52,743 nucleotides of DNA from Isotricha intestinalis (lineage: Eukaryota; Ciliophora; Litostomatea; Vestibuliferida; Isotrichidae): NCBI GenBank assembly GCA_023807065.1, contig JAJJLU010000402.1, positions 1 through 52,743 of the forward strand. Direction: 5' to 3'. Position numbers and translations under genes: made by a program. Shown here piece after piece: positions 8,796 to 19,308 of this stretch (positions within the stretch are counted from its first letter, which is position 1; every line of letters starts with the position of its first letter). The notes under the pieces are model-generated. The model made no database searches and was not told where the DNA came from. It saw only the letters and a program-made list of their open reading frames with translations.

Positions 8796-11717
8796 TCAAT
8801 TAAGCATCATTTGATAATAATCATCTTCAGTGATAACTTCAATTGCAAATACTTCAACTTCTTCAATTCCCCATTTATTAGGTTTTCCTGCTAAAAAAGT
8901 ATTAGGATCAATATCTTTAGGAACTTTATAACATCTTCCTAAACTAGAATAAGAATTTTCTAAATTTTTATAAGAAATAAATAAATCAGCATTATCAACT
9001 TCTCCCCAACCAGGAGAATACATATTTTCATTTTGTTTAATAGCATATTTCTTCATATATTTTTTTAAAGGACATTTAATAGGTTTAATATTCATTCCAT
9101 CACTTAAACTAAATATAAATGAATCATCACATTCATTATACATTGCTTCATTAATCCAACTTATTGGATTATATCCTCCAAATATATGACCATCATTTGT
9201 TTTTATTATTGTTAATGTTGGTCCTTTATTATTACATTTCTCATGAAATGTTATTGGAGATGCACCATCTTTACTTATTTGATATAAGAGAATCCCACTT
9301 TTTATTTTTGGTAATATTATTATAAAGTCATTAAATAATAATTCTGGATTTATTATTTTACTTTTTTTAAATACTTTTTGAAGTATTGTAATTGTTATAT
9401 CTGTTATTGGAAGAAATTTAAAACTTGAAATTTGCTTTTTAATTTCTTTTGTTGGGTTATTTGAAAATAATGATTGGGCAAAAGATTTATTGAAATTGTC
9501 ACTATGTAATAAACCTAAATTTTCTATTTTTAATATGTTTTTATTTAATTTTTTTATTTGAATTACTCTATCAATTATATCTATATCTCTATCACATATT
9601 AAATTTCTATAATAATCATATCTATTTCTTATTAATTTAAAATTTGTTAATTTATCATTTAAAGTCTCTAATTTATTTTTAAATAAATTTTCAATATACT
9701 CTTTTAATAGTTCTTGGCTTTCTTTTATAATATTAAAAATATCATTAAAAACATTATTGGCTTTTTCAATAAAATTATTTTTCTCTTCTTCAAATTTTTC
9801 TTTAGAATAAATCATACTAGAAATTAATTCTTCCATAATTTTAATTTCTCCTTCACATTGTCTCATAGATCCCGTTAATAAAATAGCTTGTTCATCAAGA
9901 ATATTTTTAACAGTTTTAATTTTATGTTGTTTATGATCATTTTCATAATTAGAACAAATTAAACAAATAGGTTTTTGACAAGTTTCACAAAATAATTTTA
10001 AAGGTTCCCTATGATTATTTTCTTCACATAAAGTTAATTCAATTTTTTCTTGAACAATTTTATGATAAGGAATAATTTTATGATCTTGATGTCTTGGATT
10101 TGATAAATGTCTAATTCTACATTCATAACAAATTATTATATCACAATTTAAACATTCAAATTCTGCTAAATCATGTATATATTTTGAAGAAGGACAAATT
10201 TCACATAATTGAATTTTTTTCAAAGGATTTTTTTCATCTGAATTTTCTTCTCTTGGTTTCCAATTTAATCTTAATAAAGAAGTTAAATCTTCATTTCTTA
10301 TTTCTGTTTTTTTTTTACATTTAGGACATTTAATTATATTTTTATTTAAATCTTTAATATGAATAAATTTATATATTGATTTTATTTCTTTTGCACATTC
10401 CAAACATAATTCATGACGACATATTAAAGTAATTGGTTTATTTACTCTTTTTAAACAATAAACACAATGAGAATTATCAACTAAATTTGATAATGATTCT
10501 TGTAATTCTTGTGTTAATTGTAAATTTTTTTCAGTTACACTTTTTATATCTACATTATTTATATTTTGTAACTTTAAATTTTCAGAAAGAAATATTTTAT
10601 TTGATGTTGAATTTGTTGTATTATTAATTACATTTGTATTTGTTAAAAGAGATTCATCTAAATTATTTATTTTAGAAATATTATTTTTTGGGTTATTAAA
10701 TGATATTGAATTATTTAAAATTTGGTGTTTTTGATTTTCAGTTAAATTTCCTCTATTTTGTGATTTTATTGGAATTGGTTTAAAATTATTTCTTGTGTTT
10801 GATAAAGGAACATTTAATTTTCTTTTTTTTAAATTTTCAACAGAATTATTTATTAATTTTATATTTGAATTTTTATTATTTTTTTTTTTAAAAGAAGAAG
10901 AATTATTATGAGATTTATTATTGTCATTTATTGAATATCTTCTTTTTTCAGGAATAAATTTTCTTCTTAATCCACTAAAATGAGTAAATATTGGTTCTTT
11001 TTTTTCTTCTTTTTTTTCATCTTTTTTTTCCTTTAATTTTTTTTCCCTAATATTATTTATTTTTTTATTTAAAATAGTTTCATCATTATTTAAATCTCCT
11101 TTTTCATTATTTTTTTTTTGCCAACTCATTTTTGCAACATTAAAAGAAGCCATTGAAATAAATTTATATTCTTTATTTTGTTTTTGGTTTTTTTCATTTG
11201 AGTTATTTTGAACTTTATTATTATTATTATTTAAATTTTTATTGATATTTTCCTTTTGAGGTAAAATTGATATTTCTTTTTTCTTTTTTCTATTTGGACT
11301 TTTTTTACTTATTTTTTTTAATTTATCATTTTTAAAAGAAGATGAATAATTAATTCTATATAATTGAGGTCCAATTTTTGGAGAATTTTTTATGGGAATA
11401 TTAGAATTATTATTTTTTTTTAATTTACTTTTTGATTTTGAATTTGAATTTGGTATTTTTGGAAGAAAAAACTCATTGTTTGTGTTCCTTTTCGAAAAAT
11501 TTGGAGATGAATTTAAAGAAAATATTTGAGAATGATTTCTTTTAAAATTTACTTTTTTTTCTAATAATTCTAATGTTTTTTTATCTTCTATTTTACTGGA
11601 ATTTCTTTTTAATAATTTCTTTTTTGAGAAATTTGGAGAATGAATACTTGATAAACTTATATTATTCAAAGAATTTGCAGAAGATGAATTTAAAATATTT
11701 TTTTTACTATCATTCAT
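8796..11717 (-). CDS. RING / double B-box / coiled-coil / TLDc protein (TRIM-like)
   Basis: This large 973-residue protein starts with a Lys/Asn/Ser-rich disordered region of about 400 residues. A C3HC4 RING follows from about residue 416 (CVYC, then C-R-H-x2-C-x2-C, closing with CPKC), which would bind E2 enzymes and give ubiquitin ligase activity. Next are two B-box-type zinc fingers (LCEICPSS...CLNCDIIICYECRIRHL, about 504-550; LCEENNHREPLKLFCETCQKPICLIC, about 560-600) and a coiled coil (about 610-720), together the TRIM layout. The C-terminus (about 765-970) is a TLDc domain with KCNNKGPTLTII...IFGGYNP and WGIEEVEVFAIEVI. Animal TRIM proteins normally end in SPRY, NHL or similar domains, so the TLDc end is unusual. 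It is divergent from the Aurora-like kinase gene. Domain calls are strong; ligase activity is inferred. Confidence 0.9.
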   Translation of the reverse strand: MNDSKKNILNSSSANSLNNISLSSIHSPNFSKKKLLKRNSSKIEDKKTLELLEKKVNFKRNHSQIFSLNSSPNFSKRNTNNEFFLPKIPNSNSKSKSKLKKNNNSNIPIKNSPKIGPQLYRINYSSSFKNDKLKKISKKSPNRKKKKEISILPQKENINKNLNNNNNKVQNNSNEKNQKQNKEYKFISMASFNVAKMSWQKKNNEKGDLNNDETILNKKINNIREKKLKEKKDEKKEEKKEPIFTHFSGLRRKFIPEKRRYSINDNNKSHNNSSSFKKKNNKNSNIKLINNSVENLKKRKLNVPLSNTRNNFKPIPIKSQNRGNLTENQKHQILNNSISFNNPKNNISKINNLDESLLTNTNVINNTTNSTSNKIFLSENLKLQNINNVDIKSVTEKNLQLTQELQESLSNLVDNSHCVYCLKRVNKPITLICRHELCLECAKEIKSIYKFIHIKDLNKNIIKCPKCKKKTEIRNEDLTSLLRLNWKPREENSDEKNPLKKIQLCEICPSSKYIHDLAEFECLNCDIIICYECRIRHLSNPRHQDHKIIPYHKIVQEKIELTLCEENNHREPLKLFCETCQKPICLICSNYENDHKQHKIKTVKNILDEQAILLTGSMRQCEGEIKIMEELISSMIYSKEKFEEEKNNFIEKANNVFNDIFNIIKESQELLKEYIENLFKNKLETLNDKLTNFKLIRNRYDYYRNLICDRDIDIIDRVIQIKKLNKNILKIENLGLLHSDNFNKSFAQSLFSNNPTKEIKKQISSFKFLPITDITITILQKVFKKSKIINPELLFNDFIIILPKIKSGILLYQISKDGASPITFHEKCNNKGPTLTIIKTNDGHIFGGYNPISWINEAMYNECDDSFIFSLSDGMNIKPIKCPLKKYMKKYAIKQNENMYSPGWGEVDNADLFISYKNLENSYSSLGRCYKVPKDIDPNTFLAGKPNKWGIEEVEVFAIEVITEDDYYQMMLN

Positions 11718-12114
11718 TGAAAAAATAAATTACATATTTTAATAAAATTAATTATTTCTTATAATATTTAAATTTATTACAAACACAATTTTCATATAAA
11801 ATTTTCAGTTAAAAAAAGTTTAGATTGTCTTTGTTTTACATATAATCGGAAATTATTAGTTTTAATACCTTATATATCCTTAGATTCTTTAATTAATTAG
11901 TATATATTTTAATTAAGATTATAAATTGTTGTAAATTTTTAAAATTAATTGTTTGATGAATTAAAATTTTTTTACAAAAAAAAATAAAATTACATATATG
12001 AAAACGGTTGAAGATGATAATAAATCTCTTTAAACTATAAGAGAATTAATATTAATTCAAATAAATTCAATTATTTTATTTTTTTTAAATAAAAGATAAT
12101 ATTTTAAAGTAAAA
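11718..12114. promoter_or_regulatory. Divergent promoter region
   Basis: This 397-base spacer lies between the 5' ends of the RING/TLDc gene (-) and the Aurora-like kinase gene (+), so it must contain both promoters. It is AT-rich, and no named element was recognised. Confidence 0.4.
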
Positions 12115-13779
12115 ATGACAAATAATTCAAATATAAAAATAATAACAAATAAAGTATCAAATAGATTTTTACCATTAAGTGAGAGTGTAAGAAATGGTTT
12201 AGAACCAGAAACAAAAATAACTGATTTTAATATAATAAAAATATTAGGAAGTGGATCTTTTGGGAAAGTATTATTAGCAAAGCATAAAAAAACAAATCAA
12301 GAATACGCTCTAAAACTAATAGATAAAACAAATAAAAATAATATTGAAGGAAAACCATATTTTAGAAGAGAAATAGAAATAATGTATAAACTTCATCATA
12401 AAAATTGTATTAAATTATATGGTCATTTTGAAGATGAAGAAAAATGTTATTTTATAATGGAATATATATCAAATGGAAATTTATATAATTTCATTTCATG
12501 TCATCCAAATAATATTTTACCTCCAGAAACAGTGACAAAAATAACAAAAGAATTAGTAAGTGCAGTGTATTATTTACATAATATGACTCCTCCTATAATT
12601 CATAGAGATATTAAACCTGAAAATATATTATTAGATGAAAATAATTCGATTAAATTAACTGATTTTGGTTGGAGTAATTATATAAATTTAACTGAAGTAA
12701 GAAATACTTTTTGTGGAACTCCATTATATTTATCTCCTGAAATGATTATTGGTAATAGTCATAATGAAAATGTTGATGTTTGGTGTATTGGAGTTATTAT
12801 ATTTGAATTATTGGTTGGGAGAATACCTTTCGCTGGGAGAGATAAAAATACTTTACTTCATAATATTATCAGAGGTAATATTAGTTGGGGAGTTAAAATG
12901 GATGAAGATGCTGTGGATTTAATTAAAAAAATATTAGTTGTTGATCCTAATTTTAGAATTGGTTTAGTTGATATTATTAAACATAAATTTATTAAGAAAT
13001 TTTCAGGTGAATTTAATATTAATGATTATTTAATTAAACCATCTGATGAACATTTTATAAATGAACCTTTTATTATAAGTAAAGAAACTCCAGAAAGCCA
13101 TTTAAAATATATTGTTGAAAAAGAAAAAAAAATTAGAGAAGAAGAAGAAAAAAAGATGAGAGAAGAAAAAGAAAAAAAGTTGAGAGAAGGAAAAGAGAAA
13201 AAATTAACAGAAGAAGAAAAAAAAAAATTAACAGAAGAAAAAGAGAAAAAATTAAGAGAAGAAGAAGAAAAAAAAATAAGAGAAGAAAAAGAGAAAAATC
13301 AAAAAGATGATAAAAAAGAAAATATAGAATTAAGTGATGAACAAATAGAATTATTTAAAAAAATTGATAAAATATTTGAAAGTTGTGATGAAAAAAATAT
13401 CATTAATAATAAAAATAAGACTCAAGAAGATTCAATTAAATTTCAATTATTTTATTTGAATTTAGATTATAAAAATTTACTTTCTCAATATTCCTTTAGT
13501 GAAGAAGAAAAGAAAAAAACAATGCATATTTTAGAAGAAATTAATAAATATATTTTTAGACTAGAAAATAAAAATTTCGTTCTTGAAGAAACAAATAAAG
13601 AAAAAGATAAAATTATTCAAAATCAAGATAACGAAATCAAAGAATGTTTAAAAAAAATAAATGAACAAGAAAATCTTTTAAAGGAAGCATATTTATTACT
13701 AAAAGGTAATAATACAATACCTACTTCTCCAACAAAAAAAAAAAATCATGATAAAATTCAGAAAAAAAACAATTTATAA
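12115..13779 (+). CDS. Aurora-like Ser/Thr protein kinase with coiled-coil tail
   Basis: The kinase domain occupies about residues 38-300 of 554. All catalytic landmarks are present: ILGSGSFGKV (glycine loop), YALKLIDK (lysine), HRDIKPENILL (catalytic loop), DFGWSNY (Mg-binding; DFGWS is the Aurora hallmark), NTFCGTPLYLSPEM (activation loop with the phosphorylatable Thr) and DVWCIGVIIFELLVG. It should therefore be active. Aurora kinases control spindle poles, chromosome segregation and, in protists, ciliary or basal-body dynamics. The tail is unusual: a run of near-identical units such as EEKEKKLREE at about residues 335-400 (DNA 13117-13320), then a coiled coil. The tail could target the kinase to a structure. 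PLK4 or another AGC-like class is less likely given DFGWS. Confidence 0.88.
   Translation: MTNNSNIKIITNKVSNRFLPLSESVRNGLEPETKITDFNIIKILGSGSFGKVLLAKHKKTNQEYALKLIDKTNKNNIEGKPYFRREIEIMYKLHHKNCIKLYGHFEDEEKCYFIMEYISNGNLYNFISCHPNNILPPETVTKITKELVSAVYYLHNMTPPIIHRDIKPENILLDENNSIKLTDFGWSNYINLTEVRNTFCGTPLYLSPEMIIGNSHNENVDVWCIGVIIFELLVGRIPFAGRDKNTLLHNIIRGNISWGVKMDEDAVDLIKKILVVDPNFRIGLVDIIKHKFIKKFSGEFNINDYLIKPSDEHFINEPFIISKETPESHLKYIVEKEKKIREEEEKKMREEKEKKLREGKEKKLTEEEKKKLTEEKEKKLREEEEKKIREEKEKNQKDDKKENIELSDEQIELFKKIDKIFESCDEKNIINNKNKTQEDSIKFQLFYLNLDYKNLLSQYSFSEEEKKKTMHILEEINKYIFRLENKNFVLEETNKEKDKIIQNQDNEIKECLKKINEQENLLKEAYLLLKGNNTIPTSPTKKKNHDKIQKKNNL
13117..13320 (+). repeat. Purine-rich EEKEKKLREE-coding tandem repeat inside the kinase gene
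   Basis: About 200 bases on the coding strand are almost only A and G, made of degenerate 15-30-base units encoding Lys/Glu/Arg. The repeat is in frame within the kinase tail and probably varies in copy number by slippage. Confidence 0.7.
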
Positions 13780-14138
13780 TTTATATCTATTTATAATTAC
13801 CAGCTTTTATAATAATTTAATGTATTTATTTATATGTTTAACATTTTTGTTTTATTTATCACTTTTTTTTGTGTTATTAAATTTTTGAAAAAGTATCGTT
13901 TTAAAAGTGTTTTTTTTAATTTTATAGCATAAAATAAAGTGTTTATATCAACTGTTTGATTTTAAATTTCTATTTATAGAAATCTTTTTTAAAAGAAACA
14001 TTCCATTATATTTTTCCTTTATTTTAATATCAAAACATAAATATATATAACTTTATTTCTTATTTTCATAACAATTTAATTAAATAATTAAATAATCATA
14101 AAATAGTAGATGATAATTATAAGACTTTAGATAAAAAA
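13780..14138. other. Intergenic spacer between kinase and FHA genes
   Basis: AT-rich spacer between two plus-strand genes. It should contain the kinase 3' end and the FHA gene promoter. Nothing else was recognised. Confidence 0.5.
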
Positions 14139-15530
14139 ATGATGTCTGTCTTTTCTAATATTTTTAATTGTTGCAATAGAGGAAAAGATAGTAATGAAAT
14201 AGTTAACAACAATCTGAAAAATGAAAAAGAAAATTTTCCTAAAATAAAATCTAGTTCCTCAAAATCAAAAATTACAAATTATAATTCAAAAATTACAAAT
14301 ATTGATTATTCTCAAAAGAAATATTCTTTTATTTCACCAGGTACATACTCAATAATAAATGATAAAGAAAAAAATAAAAATGAAATCCAAAGTAATAAAA
14401 ATGAAAATAATAGTAATGAAAATCAAAATTTAATTATTACTAAATATCCAAATAATGAAATTAATAATTCAATATATAATTCTTCTTCAAAAAGAAGTAA
14501 TTCAAATATCAATATAAAAGATAATAATAAAATTAGTTTAGAGAAAAGAAATTGTGAGGAAAATTTAATCAAAAAAAATTCAATTATTAGTAATATTTTA
14601 TTTGAAAATAGTTTAACTTCTCCAAATTCTTCTTCTTTAAAAGATTTTACTGAAATTTTAAATAAAACAATAACTAAGTCATCATCTTCAAAAAAAATGA
14701 ATAGAGAAAATAAAACACTTTTATTTGATTCAAATTTTGAAATAAAAAGTAAAAAAGGACTTGTTTTAGATTTCGATAATATAATATTAGATGAAGAAAT
14801 TGAATTAGCTCCAAAACTAATTATTTCAGATTATAAAAACTCAAATTTATTTAATGGAAAAATAATAAAAATCGATGCTTCAGGTTTTAATAATGGATTT
14901 AGACAAAAAAGAGATGGAATGACTTTCTTTGGATTAAAAAAAATGGAAAATAATGAAATAATAAATGATATTATTGTAAATTTTAATGAACAAAGTAATT
15001 ATTCTATAAATACATTATTTGTTATTTTTTATGATAGAAAAAAAGCACATTATTTTATCCAAAATTTAAATAATGATATTAAAAATAATAAATTTATGAT
15101 GTATATAAAAATATATGAATATTATTTAGAAAATGACAAATATAATAAATACTTTTTATTAGGAAATACAATAATGTCAGTTTTAGTTTCAAAAGATAAT
15201 ATAATTAATTTAAAAATATTTGATGATAAAAATTATGAAAAATTTAATGAATATAAATATAGAATAAATAATTCTCCAATATCTATTGGTAGAGAAGGTT
15301 GTTTAATAAATATTAATAATCCTCGTTTATCAAGAACACATTTAATTTTTATTTTTGATAACTCTAAAAATAAATGGAAAATTATTGATGGAAATGGATT
15401 AGGTAAATATAGTACTCATGGTACTTGGTTTATATTATCTAATAAAAAATTTGATTTATGTTCTAATTCTAATGATAATGAAGTTAAAATATGGAATCAA
15501 AAGTTTTTGATTAAAATAAAAAATGAATAA
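14139..15530 (+). CDS. FHA-domain protein
   Basis: This 463-residue protein starts MMSVFSNIFNCCN. The two adjacent cysteines close to the N-terminus could be palmitoylated, though this is inference. Residues 20-200 are Asn/Ser-rich and disordered. A folded region of unknown type follows (about 205-370). The C-terminus (about 380-460) is a forkhead-associated domain with SIGREGCLI, LSRTHLIF, a Trp-Lys-Ile-Ile-Asp-Gly stretch, and G-x-Y-S-T-H-G-T-W. The GR...S-R-x-H...(H)G-T pattern holds the residues that bind phosphothreonine. FHA domains read phosphorylation signals. The upstream neighbour is an Aurora-like kinase on the same strand, but nothing shows that they work together. The stop follows directly after the last strand of the domain. 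Confidence 0.85.
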   Translation: MMSVFSNIFNCCNRGKDSNEIVNNNLKNEKENFPKIKSSSSKSKITNYNSKITNIDYSQKKYSFISPGTYSIINDKEKNKNEIQSNKNENNSNENQNLIITKYPNNEINNSIYNSSSKRSNSNINIKDNNKISLEKRNCEENLIKKNSIISNILFENSLTSPNSSSLKDFTEILNKTITKSSSSKKMNRENKTLLFDSNFEIKSKKGLVLDFDNIILDEEIELAPKLIISDYKNSNLFNGKIIKIDASGFNNGFRQKRDGMTFFGLKKMENNEIINDIIVNFNEQSNYSINTLFVIFYDRKKAHYFIQNLNNDIKNNKFMMYIKIYEYYLENDKYNKYFLLGNTIMSVLVSKDNIINLKIFDDKNYEKFNEYKYRINNSPISIGREGCLININNPRLSRTHLIFIFDNSKNKWKIIDGNGLGKYSTHGTWFILSNKKFDLCSNSNDNEVKIWNQKFLIKIKNE

Positions 15531-15920
15531 TTTAATCCCTTTGATTTCTTAATATTTTATTTCAGTAAGAAATGTTTCTTTAGGTTATAATTAACTATTT
15601 TATAAATATTATAAATATAAAAGTTTAAAAAAGCAATAATCTTTTTTTCTTATTTTAATTTTCAATTGTAAATCTTAAAAAATTTTATTTTTAATTCTAA
15701 ATATGAAAAATAATTATATTCAAATATAAATTTATTTAAAAATCCAAAAAACCAAATTTTCCATATATTAGAATATAATAAAATCCCAAAAAAAAGGAAA
15801 AAAAAAGAACTTTATTCTCAAAAATATTATATTAAAAAAAGAAAAAACAAAATTAATTTCTTCATTGAACAAAATTATTTAAATTCCCTATTTTAATTTT
15901 TAATTTAAATTAAATTTCAA
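15531..15920. other. Intergenic spacer between FHA and CCCH genes
   Basis: AT-rich, with several A-runs (15781-15850) upstream of the CCCH gene. No gene or repeat was seen. Confidence 0.5.
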
Positions 15921-16454
15921 ATGTATCAATTTCAACAAAAAACAAAATCCTATTACAACATATTTGATAATTATTCAGGAGAATTATCAAAAATTTTTAT
16001 AGAATCAGAGAAAAAAAAAGATCCAAAATATAAAACAGAATTATGTAAAACATTTTCAGAAACAGGTAAATGTCCTTATGGATATAAATGTAGATTTGCT
16101 CATGGAAAAGAAGAATTACTTTCTAAAATTATAAATTCAAATTATAAGAAAAAAGATTGTAAAACTTTTTCTGAAATTGGATTTTGTCCTTATGGTTCTA
16201 GATGTAGTTTTAGACATGATGAAAGAAAAATTAATGATATTCATTTACCTTTTTATTACATTAATACTTTTATTTATTGTAAACCTTTAAATAAAAGATT
16301 ATCTGTTTTTGAAAATATTACTAGTGATGTTAAAGATAATTTAAATGGTTTTATTAGTTCTTCTACAAGTACTATTTCTAATGATGAAGAAATTGATTTT
16401 TCAAAAAAACAAAATAAAGACTTTAATTTAGAAGAATTGAAAGTTGTTTTTTAA
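15921..16454 (+). CDS. Tandem CCCH zinc-finger protein (TTP/ZFP36 type)
   Basis: A compact 177-residue protein with two C-x8-C-x5-C-x3-H fingers: C42, C51, C57, H61 and C80, C89, C95, H99. The linker between H61 and C80 is 18 residues, the same as in tristetraprolin. The lead-in [10 protein letters not shown] is the TTP lead-in motif, and KDCKTF is a near copy before finger two. Such tandem fingers bind UAUUUAU-like AU-rich elements in mRNA 3' untranslated regions and promote decay. The remaining tail (about residues 105-177) is Ser-rich and acidic with no known domain. It is notable in a genome where untranslated regions are nearly all A and U. The fit to the family is excellent. Confidence 0.92.
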   Translation: MYQFQQKTKSYYNIFDNYSGELSKIFIESEKKKDPKYKTELCKTFSETGKCPYGYKCRFAHGKEELLSKIINSNYKKKDCKTFSEIGFCPYGSRCSFRHDERKINDIHLPFYYINTFIYCKPLNKRLSVFENITSDVKDNLNGFISSSTSTISNDEEIDFSKKQNKDFNLEELKVVF

Positions 16455-16667
16455 GAGTCGACTATTATTATTTTTTATTTATTTTTTTATTTGTATATGA
16501 ATTATTTATTTGTTTTGATTTAAGGTATTTTCAATATTTTTTCCATATTTATATAGTAAATTTAAATTTAAATATTTTTTTTTGAAAATGAAATTTTATT
16601 CAATTCATTTTTTATAATTATATAAATAAAATAATTAAATTTTAAATAATGTTTATTAAAAATTTAT

Positions 16668-17444
16668 TTAATGACTTAAGTAAAGAATTATTCCTATTAA
16701 AACTCTAAATTTATTTTCTAATGGATATTTACATATATTATATAAAATTATGTTATGTGGTTGAGGAATTTTTAAATTCACTAAATCATAAATGTGATTA
16801 TTAAATGTATTACTATTTAATAATATAAAAATAAATCTAGATAAAAAAATTATGGTTATTCCAGTTAAACTTTTAAATATTATCGACATTGTTTTTTTAT
16901 TATCAACAAAAATCTGAGCTATATAAAACCATGATAAAATTAGAAAAAAGTGTTCTATACTTTCTCCTATAATAACATCATATTGAATTGATTTAAAATC
17001 TGAAACTTTAATTTTACTTCTGTTAAATAGTATAAATAATATTTTTGATAAAAGTACTTTAAAAAGAAAATCATATAATCCAAATACATATTCTGATTCT
17101 TCAAATTCATTTTTTGCTTTTGAAATTGAAGGTGAAAAAATGGCAAAATAACAGAAAAAAAATCCACTTATAAAAATTAAATCAATATAATCTAAATAAT
17201 TGAAATCTTTTTGTTTTAAATAAATTGGAATTAATGAAATAGAAGATAATATCACTATTAAAATTAATTTTAATTTTTTTTTTGAAGTATTTTTAAGAAT
17301 TAAAGATATTGTAAAAAAATAATAGAATATCCATAGATATAAATAAATTCTTGTTGAAAAATATTGAGATTCATAAATAGGAACAATGCTCAAATTAAAT
17401 ATAACATAAAACATAAAAAATCCTAATTTCACAATGAAAGACAT
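16668..17444 (-). CDS. Multipass membrane protein, unrecognised
   Basis: I do not recognise the family. The 258-residue protein has about six to seven hydrophobic segments, rich in Phe, Ile, Leu and Tyr. They lie roughly at residues 5-25, 33-50, 58-77, 88-108, 155-178 and 185-210, with a shorter one at 240-255. Hydrophilic loops contain a short acidic stretch (KNEFEESEY) and a Lys-rich one (NTSKKK). There is no clear signal peptide other than the first membrane segment. It is convergent with the CCCH gene and lies in tandem with the downstream coiled-coil gene on the same strand, only about 110 bases away. The ATG at 17442-17444 is the first in frame. It is likely real because the open frame is long and the segments are evenly spaced. 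Confidence 0.65.
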   Translation of the reverse strand: MSFIVKLGFFMFYVIFNLSIVPIYESQYFSTRIYLYLWIFYYFFTISLILKNTSKKKLKLILIVILSSISLIPIYLKQKDFNYLDYIDLIFISGFFFCYFAIFSPSISKAKNEFEESEYVFGLYDFLFKVLLSKILFILFNRSKIKVSDFKSIQYDVIIGESIEHFFLILSWFYIAQIFVDNKKTMSIIFKSLTGITIIFLSRFIFILLNSNTFNNHIYDLVNLKIPQPHNIILYNICKYPLENKFRVLIGIILYLSH

Positions 17445-17555
17445 TGAATTTTAATATATAAATTAAATAAATATAATTTAAAAAAATATTTAAATAATTA
17501 AATATTTGATTTTTCCTAAAAAAAAATTAAAAATTAAATAAAAATTATGAAAATG

Positions 17556-18818
17556 TTACATAGGAGAAACATTAATATTTTTTTCAGAAGAGATAACAGG
17601 ACTCATGTTTACAAAATTAACATTATTTCTATTGTCAACATTAGTAGAAATTAAAATTTGATTTTCTCGATCTAAAATATTTCTTACTTTATCATCTGCA
17701 TTTATTACATTTTCAAGTTCTTCCATTAATTCTTTATTACTTTCAGTTAATAAAATAATGTGATTTTTAAATTTTTCAATTTCATTCATTAATTTATCTC
17801 TCTCGTTTTGATATTTCATTAAATTTTTTTTTAAATTATCTTCATTTTCATTTAATTGTTTTATTTCTAAATTCTTAGTTCTTAAATCTCTTTGTAAATC
17901 ATTGATTGTTTGTTCACAATTATTTCTTAAATTTTTTTCTGAATTTAAATTGTTAACAACAAGTTGAAGTTCATTTTGAGTTCTTGATAAATTCTGATTT
18001 AATTCATTATTTTTAGAATCTAAATCAGTTAGCATTTTATTTGTGTCTTCCATTTGTTTTTTATATTGATTTAAACTTCCTTCTGAAGATTTTAATTTAA
18101 CGTTTAAATTATTATTATCATTTGTTAATGAATCAACTTGATTTTGAAAATCATTATTACTGTTTATAACATTGTTTAATGAATTTTCTTTATTTTCTAA
18201 ATTTTTATTTAAAGCTTCTAAATCAGTTTCTAATTTAATAATATAATTTTCATTTTTTGAATTATTATCATTTATTTGGTTTATATTTGACATTAAATCT
18301 TTTATTTGTTGATTTAAATCTTCAATCATTAAATCTCTTTCTTGTAATTTTTGATTTAAACAATCTATATTATTACATTTTTCTTCAATATCTTTTATTA
18401 ATGTGTTATTATCATCAAATAATTTTTTATTTGTTAATTGTTTTTCTTTTAATTCATTTTTTAAACATTCATTTTCCATTTGAAGATCTATATTTGTTTT
18501 TGTTAAACTATCTGTTTTTTGTTTAATTTGATATTCTAAATTTAATTTTTCTCTAGTTAATATTTCATTTTCATTTTGAAGAGTATTATATTTTTGTTGT
18601 AGATTATTATAATTATTCATATTTTGTTCAAGATCAAAAATTTTTGTTTTTAGTTGAGAAATTAAAAAGGAATTTGATTGATTATCATCTGATGTTACAT
18701 ATCCTGTTGAATTCATAAATTTATTTGGTGAAGATATATTAAAATTATTTGATAATGAAGAATTTGGATAATTCATATTGCTATTATACAAATATGTATT
18801 TTGGTTATAAGAGCTCAT
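17556..18818 (-). CDS. Long coiled-coil protein
   Basis: This 420-residue protein is nearly all coiled coil from about residue 50 to 380. Leu, Ile or Asn sit at heptad positions, and units such as LNQKLQERDLMIEDLNQQIKDL and LKNNLKKY-like stretches recur. The first 45 residues are Asn/Ser/Tyr-rich and disordered. Such proteins are usually structural, for instance in basal bodies, cytoskeletal fibres or tethers. No specific family motif is visible, and the apparent similarity to myosin tails or golgins would be compositional. It starts at ATG 18816-18818 and ends close to the 5' end of the membrane-protein gene. Confidence 0.7.
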   Translation of the reverse strand: MSSYNQNTYLYNSNMNYPNSSLSNNFNISSPNKFMNSTGYVTSDDNQSNSFLISQLKTKIFDLEQNMNNYNNLQQKYNTLQNENEILTREKLNLEYQIKQKTDSLTKTNIDLQMENECLKNELKEKQLTNKKLFDDNNTLIKDIEEKCNNIDCLNQKLQERDLMIEDLNQQIKDLMSNINQINDNNSKNENYIIKLETDLEALNKNLENKENSLNNVINSNNDFQNQVDSLTNDNNNLNVKLKSSEGSLNQYKKQMEDTNKMLTDLDSKNNELNQNLSRTQNELQLVVNNLNSEKNLRNNCEQTINDLQRDLRTKNLEIKQLNENEDNLKKNLMKYQNERDKLMNEIEKFKNHIILLTESNKELMEELENVINADDKVRNILDRENQILISTNVDNRNNVNFVNMSPVISSEKNINVSPM

Positions 18819-19308
18819 TTTATTTAATTAATATATTAATTTAGAAAAATTATTCATTGTTTTTTTCAAACTTTATAAATAAATAATTTATATTTTATAT
18901 TAAAAAATTTACTTTCATTATTTATAACAATTACATTTTAATATCAAACATTTATTATGAAAAAAATTAGTCTATTTTTCTAAATTATTTTTATTATTTA
19001 TTTTTAATTTTAAATATAATTATCAATTTTATAAAATTTAAAAAATGTGATATAAAGATAAAAAGAAGAAATATTTTTTATATTTAATTCAATCAATTAT
19101 CTCATAAACTTATCATTCTTCGCATTTATGTGAAGTAGAAAAATTAAAAAAGTTAAATGTCATAGGGTATATTAAATGTTTAATTAAACAATTTTGTTTT
19201 ATTACAAAATAAAAAGTATTTTATTTTCTTAAGGTTTTTAAATAATCAAAGTATTATGATATATGTTATATTTATAATTTAATCAATTTTGAACTTCAAT
19301 TATTTCAT
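18819..19308. other. Intergenic spacer with small hairpin
   Basis: No gene. Near 19117-19135 the words CTTCGCA and TGTGAAG can pair around a TTTA loop. Upstream of the coiled-coil gene it is otherwise simple AT sequence. Confidence 0.4.

Noticed and set aside
19110..19140. Hairpin upstream of the TECR 3' end as terminator or RNA element
   Set aside because: The stem is seven pairs with a G-T pair, and short hairpins are frequent by chance in this composition.
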